Source of the DNA: Bradyrhizobium cajani
Lineage (GTDB): Bacteria > Pseudomonadota > Alphaproteobacteria > Rhizobiales > Xanthobacteraceae
Length of the DNA stretch: 64,000 nt
Assembly: GCF_009759665.1 (NCBI RefSeq)
Contig: NZ_WQNE01000022.1
Location: 1-64,000, forward strand
Direction: 5' to 3'
Under the pieces are notes generated by a model. That model saw only the letters and a list, made by a program, of their open reading frames with translations. It was not told the origin of the DNA and ran no database searches. Shown here one piece after another: positions 1 to 8,098 of the stretch. Each line of letters begins with the position of its first letter. Within the stretch, counting starts at the first letter, position 1. Made by a program: the position numbers and the translations under genes.

Positions 1-113
1 GCCGACATCATCACGACGAGCGCCAACACCATTGCGACCGCGGCCGCGACCCGGCGGACGCAGTTCAGCCCGATCGTCTGCCGTGTCCCTGAAGGCTGCG
101 CAGTGCAGCACAT
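1..113 (-). CDS. N-terminus of a secreted or membrane protein, cut by the window edge
   Basis: An open frame starts at an ATG at 113 and runs off the left edge, giving 37 residues. They begin MCCTAQPSGTRQTIGL and continue with an arginine pair followed by an Ala/Val/Leu/Met-rich stretch, which is the plan of a signal peptide or signal anchor. It is divergent from cspA. Too little is visible to name a family. Confidence 0.4.
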   Translation of the reverse strand, partial: MCCTAQPSGTRQTIGLNCVRRVAAAVAMVLALVVMMS

Positions 114-487
114 GACGACAAATCCCGAAGCAAAATGGCGGCGCGCAAAAATGCAACACGCGCGGCGCACGCATGCGGCGATTTGCGCCGAACTGTCACG
201 GAGGGTCAACCGGCTGGCACCTCCAGACAAGGGGGATTGCTCCTGATTGTGGTTCTGCTGCCACAGGTCGCAAATTGCACGCGGTGACAGCCGACCCGGT
301 CTTGAAATTCGCGCTCTGCTTGCTAACGCGCGATTTTCATGTTGCAATATCTCACACAATCGGAATTGGCCGCTCGGCTGTGCGTTTCGCGACGTTGAGA
401 CTCGAACAGACTTACGGAAGCCCGTTTGTGGCGTGGCACGCGAAAAAGCGGCCGCGTCTTTTTTGTATCTAGTGGAGGAGATGAGCG
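114..487. other. Divergent intergenic region and cspA leader
   Basis: This 374-base gap separates the divergent partial gene on the left from cspA. The open frames across it are low-complexity translations without family features, so I treat it as non-coding. It probably holds both promoters and the long 5' leader usual for cold-shock mRNAs. I see no clear sigma-70 hexamer pair. Confidence 0.4.
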
Positions 488-694
488 ATGCCGCAAAAGG
501 GCACCGTCAAATGGTTCAACCCGACCAAGGGCTATGGGTTCATCAAGCCGAACGGCGGCGACAAGGACGTGTTCGTCCACATCTCGGCCGTCGAGCGCGC
601 CGGACTCTCGACCCTCAACGAGAACCAGGTGGTTGAATATGACCTCGTGGAGAACCGCGGCAAATCGTCCGCGGAGAATCTCAAGGTCTCCTGA
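488..694 (+). CDS. cspA: Cold-shock protein, CspA family
   Basis: This 68-residue single cold-shock domain protein binds single-stranded RNA and DNA and acts as an RNA chaperone in the cytoplasm. The RNP1 motif (KGYGFI, residues about 14-19) and RNP2 motif (VFVHIS, about 28-33) are both intact, and the length is normal for the family. A GGAGGAG ribosome-binding site lies 8 bases before the ATG. The gene is monocistronic, with a strong intrinsic terminator just downstream. Whether it is cold-induced or constitutive cannot be told from sequence. Confidence 0.95.
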   Translation: MPQKGTVKWFNPTKGYGFIKPNGGDKDVFVHISAVERAGLSTLNENQVVEYDLVENRGKSSAENLKVS

Positions 695-731
695 TTTCTC
701 TCAAAGCCAAGCGCGAGAGATCATGACGTTG

Positions 732-758
732 CCCCCGGCTCTGCCGGGGGATTTTGTT
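732..758 (+). terminator. Intrinsic terminator of cspA
   Basis: A seven-pair GC stem (CCCCCGG/CCGGGGG) with a CTCTG loop is followed by ATTTTGTTTG. It lies 37 bases after the cspA stop. Confidence 0.85.
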
Positions 759-804
759 TGTATTGAATGATACAAGAAGGAAATCTGCTCTGGAGCAGAA
801 GACT

Positions 805-1005
805 GTGACCACCAAACAACCGCCGAAGACGACTAAAGAGCACCACCCTCCGGCTTCGGAGCACGATGCTCCGCGCGCCCGCTTCGAGGTGAATACTGCT
901 TTCGACGTCTTCGGCTCAGAATTTCCGGATGAGACCTTCGCAGGCGTATTCGATCAGCCTCGTCCAACCTACAAAGGGCACGATTGGGAATTTCGCGGCT
1001 TATGA
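805..1005 (+). CDS. Small hypothetical protein, 66 residues
   Basis: The frame opens at GTG 805 with a TGGAG ribosome-binding-like site about 9 bases upstream. An in-frame TTG at 754 would lie inside the cspA terminator and is less likely. The product has a Lys/Pro/His-rich start and an acidic, Phe-rich second half containing FDVFGSEFPDETFAGVFDQP. Its codon choice (TTC, GAC, GTC, GAG) resembles neighbouring real genes. No domain is recognised. It converges on purN with a 12-base gap. It could be a chance frame. Confidence 0.4.
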   Translation: MTTKQPPKTTKEHHPPASEHDAPRARFEVNTAFDVFGSEFPDETFAGVFDQPRPTYKGHDWEFRGL

Positions 1006-1017
1006 GCCGAGCAAGGC

Positions 1018-1674
1018 CTATCGACCGACCACTGGCGCAACCAAAAAATTCTCCGACGCAGAGCTTCCGGCTGTCTTGCACACGTCGCCCTCGATCCGGA
1101 CCTTGCCCGTGGCGAGCAAGCGCAGCGCCTCGGGATAGATGCGGTGCTCGACCTCGAGGATGCGCTCGGACAGCGTATCCGCCGTGTCGTGATCGCTGAC
1201 GGGGACCGCGCCCTGCATCACGATCGGGCCGGCGTCGGTCTCGGGAATGACGAAGTGCACCGTCGCACCGGACAGTTTGACGCCGGCGCGCAGGGCCTGG
1301 CCGTGCGGGTCGAGACCGGGAAAGGACGGCAGCAGTGACGGGTGGATGTTGAGCATCCGCCCGTACCAGGCCCTGGTGAACTCCGCCGTGAACAGGCGCA
1401 TGAAGCCGCCGAGACAGATCAGCTCGATGCCGTGCTCGTCGAGCGCTGCCTGCAGCACCTTCTCGAAGCCGGCGCGGTCCTTGCCGAACGGCTTGCTCTC
1501 GATCACCTGCGTGTTCACGCCGCTCGCCCTGGCCCGTTCGAGCCCCAGGGCATCGGCCTTGTTCGAGATGACGAGCGAAATCTCCGCCGGGAAATCCGCA
1601 GCAGCAGCGGCCCTGATCAGCGCGGCCATATTGGAGCCGCGACCGGAAATCAGGATGGCGACACGACGCTTCAT
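1018..1674 (-). CDS. purN: Phosphoribosylglycinamide formyltransferase (GAR transformylase)
   Basis: PurN transfers a formyl group from 10-formyltetrahydrofolate to GAR, the third step of de novo purine synthesis. The 218 residues open with VAILISGRGSNMAALI, the nucleotide-side loop. The family signature appears as MLNIHPSLLPSFPGLD, with the catalytic Asn and His, followed by GATVHFVIPETDAGPI with the catalytic Asp. The ATG at 1674 overlaps the purM stop by one base, so translation is coupled; a GTG one codon earlier is the alternative start. A C-terminal extension of about 20 residues follows the conserved domain. Confidence 0.95.
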   Translation of the reverse strand: MKRRVAILISGRGSNMAALIRAAAAADFPAEISLVISNKADALGLERARASGVNTQVIESKPFGKDRAGFEKVLQAALDEHGIELICLGGFMRLFTAEFTRAWYGRMLNIHPSLLPSFPGLDPHGQALRAGVKLSGATVHFVIPETDAGPIVMQGAVPVSDHDTADTLSERILEVEHRIYPEALRLLATGKVRIEGDVCKTAGSSASENFLVAPVVGR

Positions 1675-2747
1675 CACTGCGCCAGGTCGAGGTGGCCGTT
1701 ATAGACGACGCGGTGCTCGCCCTCGGCCGGGATCACGGTGCCGAGCTGGGCCACCGTCTCGCCGGCGTCGGTGAAGACCTCGACCACCTTGTCGACCTTG
1801 TCCGGCTCGACGATCGCGATCATGCCGATGCCGCAGTTGAAGGTGCGCAGCATCTCGAGCTCGGCGATGCCGGCCTGCGCGGCCAGCCATTTGAACACCG
1901 GCAGCACCGGCAGGCGTGCCAGATCGATGCCGACGCCAAGATGCTTTGGCAGCACGCGCGGAATGTTGTCGGTGAAGCCGCCGCCGGTGATGTGGGCGAG
2001 CCCCTTCACCGCGCCGGTTTCGCGGATCGCACGCAGGCAGGATTTGACGTAGAGCCGCGTCGGCGTCAGCAGCGCGCCGCCCAGCGTCATCACGGGGGCG
2101 AATGGCGCTTGCACCTCGAAGCCGAGCCCGGATTGTTCCACGATCTTGCGCACCAGCGAGAAGCCGTTGGAGTGCACGCCCGACGAGGCGAGGCCGATCA
2201 CGGCATCGCCCGCGGCGATGTCCTTGCGCGGCAGCAGCGTTCCCCGCTCCGCGGCGCCGACGGCAAAGCCGCCGAGGTCGTAGTCGCCGTCCTTGTAGAG
2301 GCCGGGCATCTCGGCGGTCTCGCCGCCGATCAGGGCACATCCGGACTCCCGGCAGCCTTCCGCGACGCCGGCGACGATCGCCGCGGTCGCCTCCGGATCG
2401 AGCTTGCCGCAGGCAAAATAGTCGAGGAAGAACAGCGGTTCGGCGCCCTGCACCACGAGGTCGTTGACGCTCATGGCGACGAGGTCGATGCCGATCCCGC
2501 CATGCAGGCCGGTCTCGATCGCGATCTTGACCTTGGTGCCGACGCCGTCGGTGGCGGCGACCAGGATGGGGTCCTTGAAACCGGCCGCCTTGAGGTCGAA
2601 CAGGCCGCCGAAGCCGCCGATCTCGGCGTCGGCGCCGGGGCGTGCGGTGGCGCGCACCATCGGCTTGATCAGGTCGACCAGGCGGTTGCCCGCGTCGATA
2701 TCGACGCCTGAATCGGCGTAGGTGAGGCCGTTTTTGCGGTCGGTCAT
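1674..2747 (-). CDS. purM: Phosphoribosylformylglycinamidine cyclo-ligase (AIR synthetase)
   Basis: PurM uses ATP to close the imidazole ring of FGAM, giving AIR in de novo purine synthesis. The 357-residue product starts MTDRKNGLTYADSGVDIDAGN, the usual PurM start with the YADSGVD motif. It carries the ATP-site segments DGVGTKVKIA and MSVNDLVVQGAEPLFFLDYF and the glycine-rich LIGGETAEMPGLY. A longer frame up to 2801 adds 18 residues that are not conserved in style. It is first in a two-gene operon with purN and divergent from the phosphatidyltransferase gene. Confidence 0.96.
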   Translation of the reverse strand: MTDRKNGLTYADSGVDIDAGNRLVDLIKPMVRATARPGADAEIGGFGGLFDLKAAGFKDPILVAATDGVGTKVKIAIETGLHGGIGIDLVAMSVNDLVVQGAEPLFFLDYFACGKLDPEATAAIVAGVAEGCRESGCALIGGETAEMPGLYKDGDYDLGGFAVGAAERGTLLPRKDIAAGDAVIGLASSGVHSNGFSLVRKIVEQSGLGFEVQAPFAPVMTLGGALLTPTRLYVKSCLRAIRETGAVKGLAHITGGGFTDNIPRVLPKHLGVGIDLARLPVLPVFKWLAAQAGIAELEMLRTFNCGIGMIAIVEPDKVDKVVEVFTDAGETVAQLGTVIPAEGEHRVVYNGHLDLAQ

Positions 2748-2903
2748 GCCCGATTTCCAGTGGGTTTGCGGCTGGTTACGTCGAATTCCGGGGACGCGCA
2801 ATGGCTCGCATGGCGCACCTCCGTATACTATGTAGAGATATCAACCGGTTCAGCCTCGAAGGGGGCCGGATTCGAGGTCAGGCCGGGTGCCGGGAAGCGC
2901 CGC

Positions 2904-3446
2904 GTGAGTATTCCGAACATCATTACCCTGGGCCGCATCATGCTGGTCCCGATCATCGTCTGGGCCATCGTGTCGAGCCAAATGGAGGTGGCCTTCGCCG
3001 TCTTCCTGATCGCCGGCATCAGCGACGCCGTCGACGGCTTCCTGGCCAAGCGCTTCAACATGCGCAGCGAGCTCGGCGCCCTGCTCGATCCGCTCGCCGA
3101 CAAAGCGCTGCTGGTGTCGATCTACCTGGCGCTCGGCATCTGGGGCGACATCCCGCGCTGGATCGTGATCCTGGTGGTCTCGCGCGACATCATGATCGTC
3201 ACTGCGGTGATCGTCTCCTGGCTGTTCGACAAGCCGGTCGAGATGAAGCCGTCGAAGGTGTCGAAGCTCAACACGGCGGCCCAGGTGGCCTATGCGGCAC
3301 TCGTGCTCGCCTCCCTCGCCTTCGGCTTCAACCCGGCGCCCTATGATATGATCCTGATGGGCCTCGTCACCGTCTTCACGCTCTCTTCCGTATCGCTCTA
3401 CCTCGTCGAGTGGCTGCGGCACATGAGCACGATCGAAGCCAAATGA
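2904..3446 (+). CDS. CDP-alcohol phosphatidyltransferase family protein
   Basis: This 180-residue integral membrane enzyme belongs to the family that joins CDP-diacylglycerol to an alcohol in phospholipid synthesis. The motif DAVDGFLAKR...GALLDPLADK at residues about 38-63 has all four metal-binding aspartates; the usual DGxxAR reads DGFLAK, with Arg one place later. About five hydrophobic segments follow. The start GTG at 2904 gives VSIPNIITLGRI, the normal family N-terminus. Phosphatidylglycerophosphate synthase (PgsA) is the closest match by eye, but rhizobia carry paralogues, so I leave the symbol empty. Confidence 0.88.
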   Translation: MSIPNIITLGRIMLVPIIVWAIVSSQMEVAFAVFLIAGISDAVDGFLAKRFNMRSELGALLDPLADKALLVSIYLALGIWGDIPRWIVILVVSRDIMIVTAVIVSWLFDKPVEMKPSKVSKLNTAAQVAYAALVLASLAFGFNPAPYDMILMGLVTVFTLSSVSLYLVEWLRHMSTIEAK

Positions 3447-3561
3447 GCGCGAGGCAGGCGCGATAGCGGCTGCGGAACGGCCCCGCAAAAGGCCAACTCG
3501 CGTCCGAATAGGTCGAATCATTTCGAGCAAGGCCGGTCCGCCGGCACGGAGTACAGCAAGC

Positions 3562-4239
3562 GTGGCAGGCCGCGTTCATCCCCGACAATTGGCATTTTCG
3601 CTCCCGCATGCGGAGAGCCGGAGCCGGGACAATTTCCTCGAAGGCCCTGCCAACGCCGCCGGCCTCGCCTTGATCGACAGCTGGCCGGAGTGGCCGAACC
3701 GGATCATGTGGCTGGCCGGTCCGGAAGGCAGCGGCAAGAGCCATCTCGCCGCGATCTGGGCCGAGGATGCCGGCGCCCGCTCGACCACTGCCATCGGGCT
3801 GACCTCGGAAGCCGTCCCAGGCGCGCTCGCCACCGGGGCGCTGGTGGTCGAGGATCTCAAGGCCAGGGAGTTCGACGAACGCGCCCTCTTCCATCTGATG
3901 AACCTCGCCCGCGAGGACGGTGCCTACGTCCTCCTCACTGGACGCGTGGTGCCGGCGTCGCTCGAGATCGAGCTCCGCGATCTGCGCTCGCGGCTGCGCG
4001 CGGTCCCGGTGATCTCGCTGCTGCCGCCCGACGACCAGCTGTTCCGGGGCCTGATCGTCAAATTCTGCGCCGACCGCCAGCTCACCGTCGACGAAACCGT
4101 GGTCAGCTACCTCGCCACCCGCCTGGAGCGCTCGTCGGCTGCCGCCCGGCAGGCCGTGGAACTGCTCGACAGCGAGGCCCTGCGGCTCGGCCGCCCCGTC
4201 ACCCGGGCGCTGGCAGCCGAGCTGCTCCGGGACGCCTGA
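3562..4239 (+). CDS. hdaA: Hda-like regulator of DnaA (DnaA-family ATPase domain)
   Basis: The 225-residue product resembles alphaproteobacterial HdaA, which with the sliding clamp stimulates ATP hydrolysis on DnaA and limits re-initiation of replication. The N-terminal RQLAFSLPH (residues about 8-16) looks like the clamp-binding peptide. A Walker A loop (GPEGSGKSH) lies near residue 54 and a degenerate Walker B (ALVVEDL) near 94. The DnaA DNA-binding domain IV is absent, as expected for Hda. The start is GTG 3562. It precedes ppk on the same strand but the 129-base gap suggests a separate promoter. Confidence 0.8.
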   Translation: MAGRVHPRQLAFSLPHAESRSRDNFLEGPANAAGLALIDSWPEWPNRIMWLAGPEGSGKSHLAAIWAEDAGARSTTAIGLTSEAVPGALATGALVVEDLKAREFDERALFHLMNLAREDGAYVLLTGRVVPASLEIELRDLRSRLRAVPVISLLPPDDQLFRGLIVKFCADRQLTVDETVVSYLATRLERSSAAARQAVELLDSEALRLGRPVTRALAAELLRDA

Positions 4240-4283
4240 CCCGCCCGCGGGCGCTCCAAGGCCGCTTGACGCGGCGGGGCGGC

Positions 4284-4308
4284 GGAACATCAATGTCATC
4301 GAAACGTC
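4284..4308 (+). promoter_or_regulatory. EcfG-type (general stress sigma) promoter candidate of ppk
   Basis: GGAAC at 4284-4288 is followed after exactly 16 bases by CGTC at 4305-4308. Known alphaproteobacterial EcfG promoters are GGAAC-N16/17-CGTT, so this is one mismatch away. It sits 60 bases before the ppk ATG and overlaps the Pho-box-like repeat. Confidence 0.4.
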
Positions 4309-4310
4309 AT
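4293..4310 (+). promoter_or_regulatory. Pho-box-like direct repeat upstream of ppk
   Basis: ATGTCAT and ACGTCAT are separated by 4 bases, giving the 18-bp layout of a PhoB site (CTGTCAT-N4-CTGTCAT, matches 6/7 and 5/7). Phosphate-starvation control of ppk is established in other bacteria, so the location makes sense. Binding is inferred. Confidence 0.4.
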
Positions 4311-4368
4311 CGCTCTAACACATGCTCCCGCCGGTTTTGCGTATAAGTCGCAAATTGGGGCGAACTGG

Positions 4369-6576
4369 ATGGACCGACTTCTGATGGACTCTGCGCAAGC
4401 CGTTGAAATCAAAGAAAAAGCTCCGGAAGCCGAAGGCTTGCCGGCGATCGCCTCCAGCCCCGAGCGATTCATCAACCGCGAGCTGTCCTGGCTGCATTTC
4501 AATCGCCGCGTCCTGGAGGAATCGGTCAATCCCAGCCATCCCATGCTGGAGCGGGTGCGCTTCCTGTCGATTTCAGCGAATAACCTCGACGAGTTCTTCA
4601 TGGTGCGCGTCGCCGGCATCAAGGCCCAGGTGCGCGAGGGCATCGCCGAACGCGCCCCTGATGGCCTGACGCCATCCGAGCAGCTCGCGCTGATCAATCG
4701 CACGGTGTCCCAGCTTGCCTCCGACCAGCAGGCGATCTGGCGCGACTTGCGCGGCACGCTCGCCGAGGTCGGCATCGTGCTGGTCGACGGCAAGGACGTC
4801 ACCAGGGCGGAACGGACCTGGATCGAGGACTACTTCCTCAACAACGTTTTCCCGCTGCTGACGCCGCTCGCGATCGACCCGGCCCATCCCTTCCCGTTCA
4901 TTCCGAGCCTCGGCTTCACCATCGCGCTCCAGCTGACGCGCGAGGCCGACGGCAAGCAGATGAACGCGCTGATCCGCATGCCCGGCAAGATCGACCGCTT
5001 CATCCGCCTGCCGGTTGACGGCAAGGCCGTCCGGCTGATCACGCTGGAACAGGCCACCGCCCTGTTCATCAACCGCCTGTTCCCCGGCTACAGTCTGCAT
5101 GGCCAGGGCGCATTCCGGATCATCCGCGACTCCGAGCTCGAAATCGAGGAAGAGGCCGAGGATCTCGTCCGCCTGTTCGAGACCGCGCTGAAGCGGCGCC
5201 GCCGCGGGTCGGTGATCCGGCTCGAGATCGACGCCAAGATGCCGGAGGAGCTGCGCAGCTTCGTGCAGCACGCGCTGTCGGCTGCCGACGACGAGGTCTT
5301 CCTGGTCGATGGCGTGCTCGCCATGAACGAGCTCTCGCAGCTCACCCGCCTCGACCGGCCCGACCTCGAATTCACCCCTTACGTGCCGCGCCATCCCGAG
5401 CGCGTGCGCGAGCATGGCGGCGACATCTTTGCCGCGATCCGGCAGAAGGACCTCATCGTCCATCACCCCTACGAATCCTTCGACGTGGTGGTGCAGTTCC
5501 TCCAGCAGGCCGCGCGCGATCCCGACGTCGTCGCGATCAAGCAGACGCTCTACCGCACCTCCAACAACTCGCCGATCGTGCGCGCGCTCGCCGAAGCCGC
5601 CGAGGCCGGCAAGTCCGTCACCGCACTGATCGAGCTGAAAGCTCGCTTCGACGAAGAGGCGAACATCCGCTGGGCGCGCGACCTCGAACGCGCCGGTGTG
5701 CAGGTCGTCTACGGCTTCCTCGAACTGAAGACGCACGCAAAACTCTCGATGGTGGTACGCCGCGAGGGCGGCAGCCTCACGACCTACGTCCATACCGGCA
5801 CCGGCAACTATCATCCGGTGACCGCGCGCATCTACACCGACCTCTCCTACTTCACCTCGGACCCGACCATCGGCCGCGACGCGGCGCGGGTGTTCAACTT
5901 CATCACCGGCTATGCGGCGCCGAGCGATCTGGAAAAGATGGCGGTGTCGCCGCTGACCCTGCGCAAGCGCATCATCGAGCACATCCAGGGCGAGACCGCG
6001 CACGCGCGGCACGGCCGTCCCGGCGCGGTCTGGATGAAGATGAACGCGCTGGTCGACCCCGACATCATCGACGCGCTCTACGAGGCCTCGCAGGCCGGCG
6101 TGCAGGTCGAGCTGGTGGTGCGCGGTATCTGTTGCCTCAGGCCCGGCATTCCCGGCCTGTCCGAGAACATCCGCGTCAAGTCGATCATCGGACGTTTCCT
6201 GGAACACGGCCGAATCTACTGCTTCGGCATGGGCCAGGGCCTGCCGAGCGCGAAAGCGGCTGTGTATATCTCATCGGCCGACATGATGCCGCGCAACCTC
6301 GACCGCCGCGTCGAGGTGCTGTGTCCGCTGCAAAATCCCACGGTGCATCAGCAGGTTCTCGAACAGATCATGGTCGCGAATCTGAAGGATAATGAGCAGA
6401 GCTGGCAGTTGTTGCCGGACGGGTCCTCAACGCGTATGAAGACCGCGAAGGGCGAGGAGCCTTTCAACGTCCACAACTACTTCATGACAAATCCGAGTCT
6501 GTCTGGCCGTGGAAAGTCGCTCAAGGAATCCTCGCCGCGCCGTCTCACGCGCCGGAACGAACGTCATCAGCCCTGA
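4369..6576 (+). CDS. ppk1: Polyphosphate kinase 1
   Basis: Ppk1 reversibly polymerises the gamma-phosphate of ATP into inorganic polyphosphate. The 735 residues match the usual length. The N-terminal domain contains FINRELSWLHFNRRVLEE and SISANNLDEFFMVRVAG. The catalytic part holds HTGTGNYHPVTARIYTDLS, with the His that becomes phosphorylated, and EHGRIYCFG with the second conserved His. The basic C-terminus (SPRRLTRRNERHQP) is typical of rhizobial members. ppx follows 15 bases downstream, so synthesis and degradation of polyphosphate are probably co-transcribed. Confidence 0.97.
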   Translation: MDRLLMDSAQAVEIKEKAPEAEGLPAIASSPERFINRELSWLHFNRRVLEESVNPSHPMLERVRFLSISANNLDEFFMVRVAGIKAQVREGIAERAPDGLTPSEQLALINRTVSQLASDQQAIWRDLRGTLAEVGIVLVDGKDVTRAERTWIEDYFLNNVFPLLTPLAIDPAHPFPFIPSLGFTIALQLTREADGKQMNALIRMPGKIDRFIRLPVDGKAVRLITLEQATALFINRLFPGYSLHGQGAFRIIRDSELEIEEEAEDLVRLFETALKRRRRGSVIRLEIDAKMPEELRSFVQHALSAADDEVFLVDGVLAMNELSQLTRLDRPDLEFTPYVPRHPERVREHGGDIFAAIRQKDLIVHHPYESFDVVVQFLQQAARDPDVVAIKQTLYRTSNNSPIVRALAEAAEAGKSVTALIELKARFDEEANIRWARDLERAGVQVVYGFLELKTHAKLSMVVRREGGSLTTYVHTGTGNYHPVTARIYTDLSYFTSDPTIGRDAARVFNFITGYAAPSDLEKMAVSPLTLRKRIIEHIQGETAHARHGRPGAVWMKMNALVDPDIIDALYEASQAGVQVELVVRGICCLRPGIPGLSENIRVKSIIGRFLEHGRIYCFGMGQGLPSAKAAVYISSADMMPRNLDRRVEVLCPLQNPTVHQQVLEQIMVANLKDNEQSWQLLPDGSSTRMKTAKGEEPFNVHNYFMTNPSLSGRGKSLKESSPRRLTRRNERHQP

Positions 6577-6591
6577 TCCGGGATTCTCGAC

Positions 6592-8094
6592 GTGAAGCGG
6601 CCGCGTAAGCGCGGCTCGAGCGTCGCGGTCATTGATATCGGCTCCAACTCGGTCCGTCTCGTCGTCTACGAGGCGCTGGCGCGCAGCCTCATCCCGATCT
6701 TCAACGAGAAGACGCTGTGCGGCCTCGGGCGCGAGGTGCAGAGCACGGGCCTGCTCGCGCCCGACGCCGTCGACAAGGCGCTGACCTCGCTCAAGCGCTT
6801 TCGCGCGCTGTGCCGCGTGATGCAGGTCGGGCGCGTCTTCGCGATCGCGACAGCCGCCTGCCGCGATGCCTCCAACGGCCCCGATTTCATCGCGAAGGCC
6901 GAGCGCATCTGCGCCGTGCAGATCGAGATCCTGTCAGGCCCGCGCGAGGCGCGGCTGTCGGCGCTCGGCGTGATCTCCGGCATCCACCGCCCCGACGGCA
7001 TCGTCGGCGATCTCGGCGGCGGCTCGCTCGAACTGATCGACGTGCGCGGGAACAGCGTGCGCAGCGGCGTGACGCTGCCGCTCGGCGGCCTCGCGCTCCA
7101 GGACCTCGCGCACAAATCGCTCAAGCGCGCCGACCGCATCGTCCGCGAAGCGATCGACGAGGTGCCGCAGTTCGCCGCGGGCCGCGGCCGCACCTTCTAC
7201 GCCGTCGGCGGAACCTGGCGCGCGCTCGCGCGCATCCACATCATCCAGAGCGGCTATCCGCTCCAGGTGATGCACGGCTATTCGATCTCGGCCGCCGAGG
7301 CGCTCGACTTCTCTCGCAGGTTACGGCGGCTCGCGGCCGCCGACATGCTCGCCGACATCGAGATCGTCGCCGATGCGCGCCGCCCGCTCCTCACCTATGC
7401 CGCCCTGGTGCTCGAGCACATCATCCGCGTGGCGAAGCCCAAGACCATCGTGTTCTCGACCTTCGGCGTGCGCGAGGGTCTCTTGCACGAGAAGCTGGCG
7501 GAATCCGAGCGCAACAAGGACGGACTGATCTGCGCGGCGGAAGAGCTCAACCAGCTCCTGTCGCGCTCGGCCAAGCACGCGCGCGAGCTGATTGCCTGGA
7601 CCGACCGCCTGGCGCGCGTGGTGAAGCTGCGCGAGACCGAAGAGGACCGCCGCCTGCGCCACACCGCGTGCCTGCTGTCCGACATCGGCTGGCGGGTGCA
7701 TCCCGACCACCGCGGCGAGCAGACGCTGAGCCTCGTCGTCAACGCCAATTTCGGCGCGATCACCCACACCGAGCGCGCCTTCGTCGGCCTGTCCGTGTTC
7801 TACCGCTACGCGGGCCTCAGCGAGGAAAACCAGCCGCCCCTCACCGTGCAGGAATTGCTGACGCCGGCGCAGCTCGAACGCGCCCGCCTGCTGGGCGCGG
7901 CGTTCCGCGTCGCGCATCTGATCTCGGCGGCGCGTCCGGGTGTCTTGCCCGCCACGCATTTCCGCAGCCAGAGCCGCAATCTGATGCTGGTGTTCGAGCA
8001 TCGGCTCGGCGACCTCGTCGCCGACCGCGTCGGCAGCCGATTCAAGCAGCTTGCCCGCCTGGTCAGCCGCTCCGGCTCGATCGTGCGGCGCTAA
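6592..8094 (+). CDS. ppx: Exopolyphosphatase, Ppx/GppA family
   Basis: The 500-residue enzyme belongs to the ASKHA-fold phosphatases that release phosphate from polyphosphate ends or from pppGpp. The phosphate-binding loops are visible as VIDIGSNSVRLVVYE near residue 13 and GDLGGGSLELID near 140. An HD-like C-terminal region (RRLRHTACLLSDIGWRVHPDHRGEQ) follows. The start is GTG 6592, after a basic peptide KRPRKRGSS. It forms an operon with ppk1. The stop lies only 4 bases from the stop of the convergent PepSY gene. Confidence 0.93.
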   Translation: MKRPRKRGSSVAVIDIGSNSVRLVVYEALARSLIPIFNEKTLCGLGREVQSTGLLAPDAVDKALTSLKRFRALCRVMQVGRVFAIATAACRDASNGPDFIAKAERICAVQIEILSGPREARLSALGVISGIHRPDGIVGDLGGGSLELIDVRGNSVRSGVTLPLGGLALQDLAHKSLKRADRIVREAIDEVPQFAAGRGRTFYAVGGTWRALARIHIIQSGYPLQVMHGYSISAAEALDFSRRLRRLAAADMLADIEIVADARRPLLTYAALVLEHIIRVAKPKTIVFSTFGVREGLLHEKLAESERNKDGLICAAEELNQLLSRSAKHARELIAWTDRLARVVKLRETEEDRRLRHTACLLSDIGWRVHPDHRGEQTLSLVVNANFGAITHTERAFVGLSVFYRYAGLSEENQPPLTVQELLTPAQLERARLLGAAFRVAHLISAARPGVLPATHFRSQSRNLMLVFEHRLGDLVADRVGSRFKQLARLVSRSGSIVRR

Positions 8095-8098
8095 CCCT

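Noticed and set aside
1692..2711. A 339-codon plus-strand frame across purM
   Set aside because: It is a mirror of purM with non-protein-like composition.
4573..6207. A 544-codon minus-strand frame across ppk1
   Set aside because: Composition is shadow-like and it conflicts with the intact Ppk motifs.
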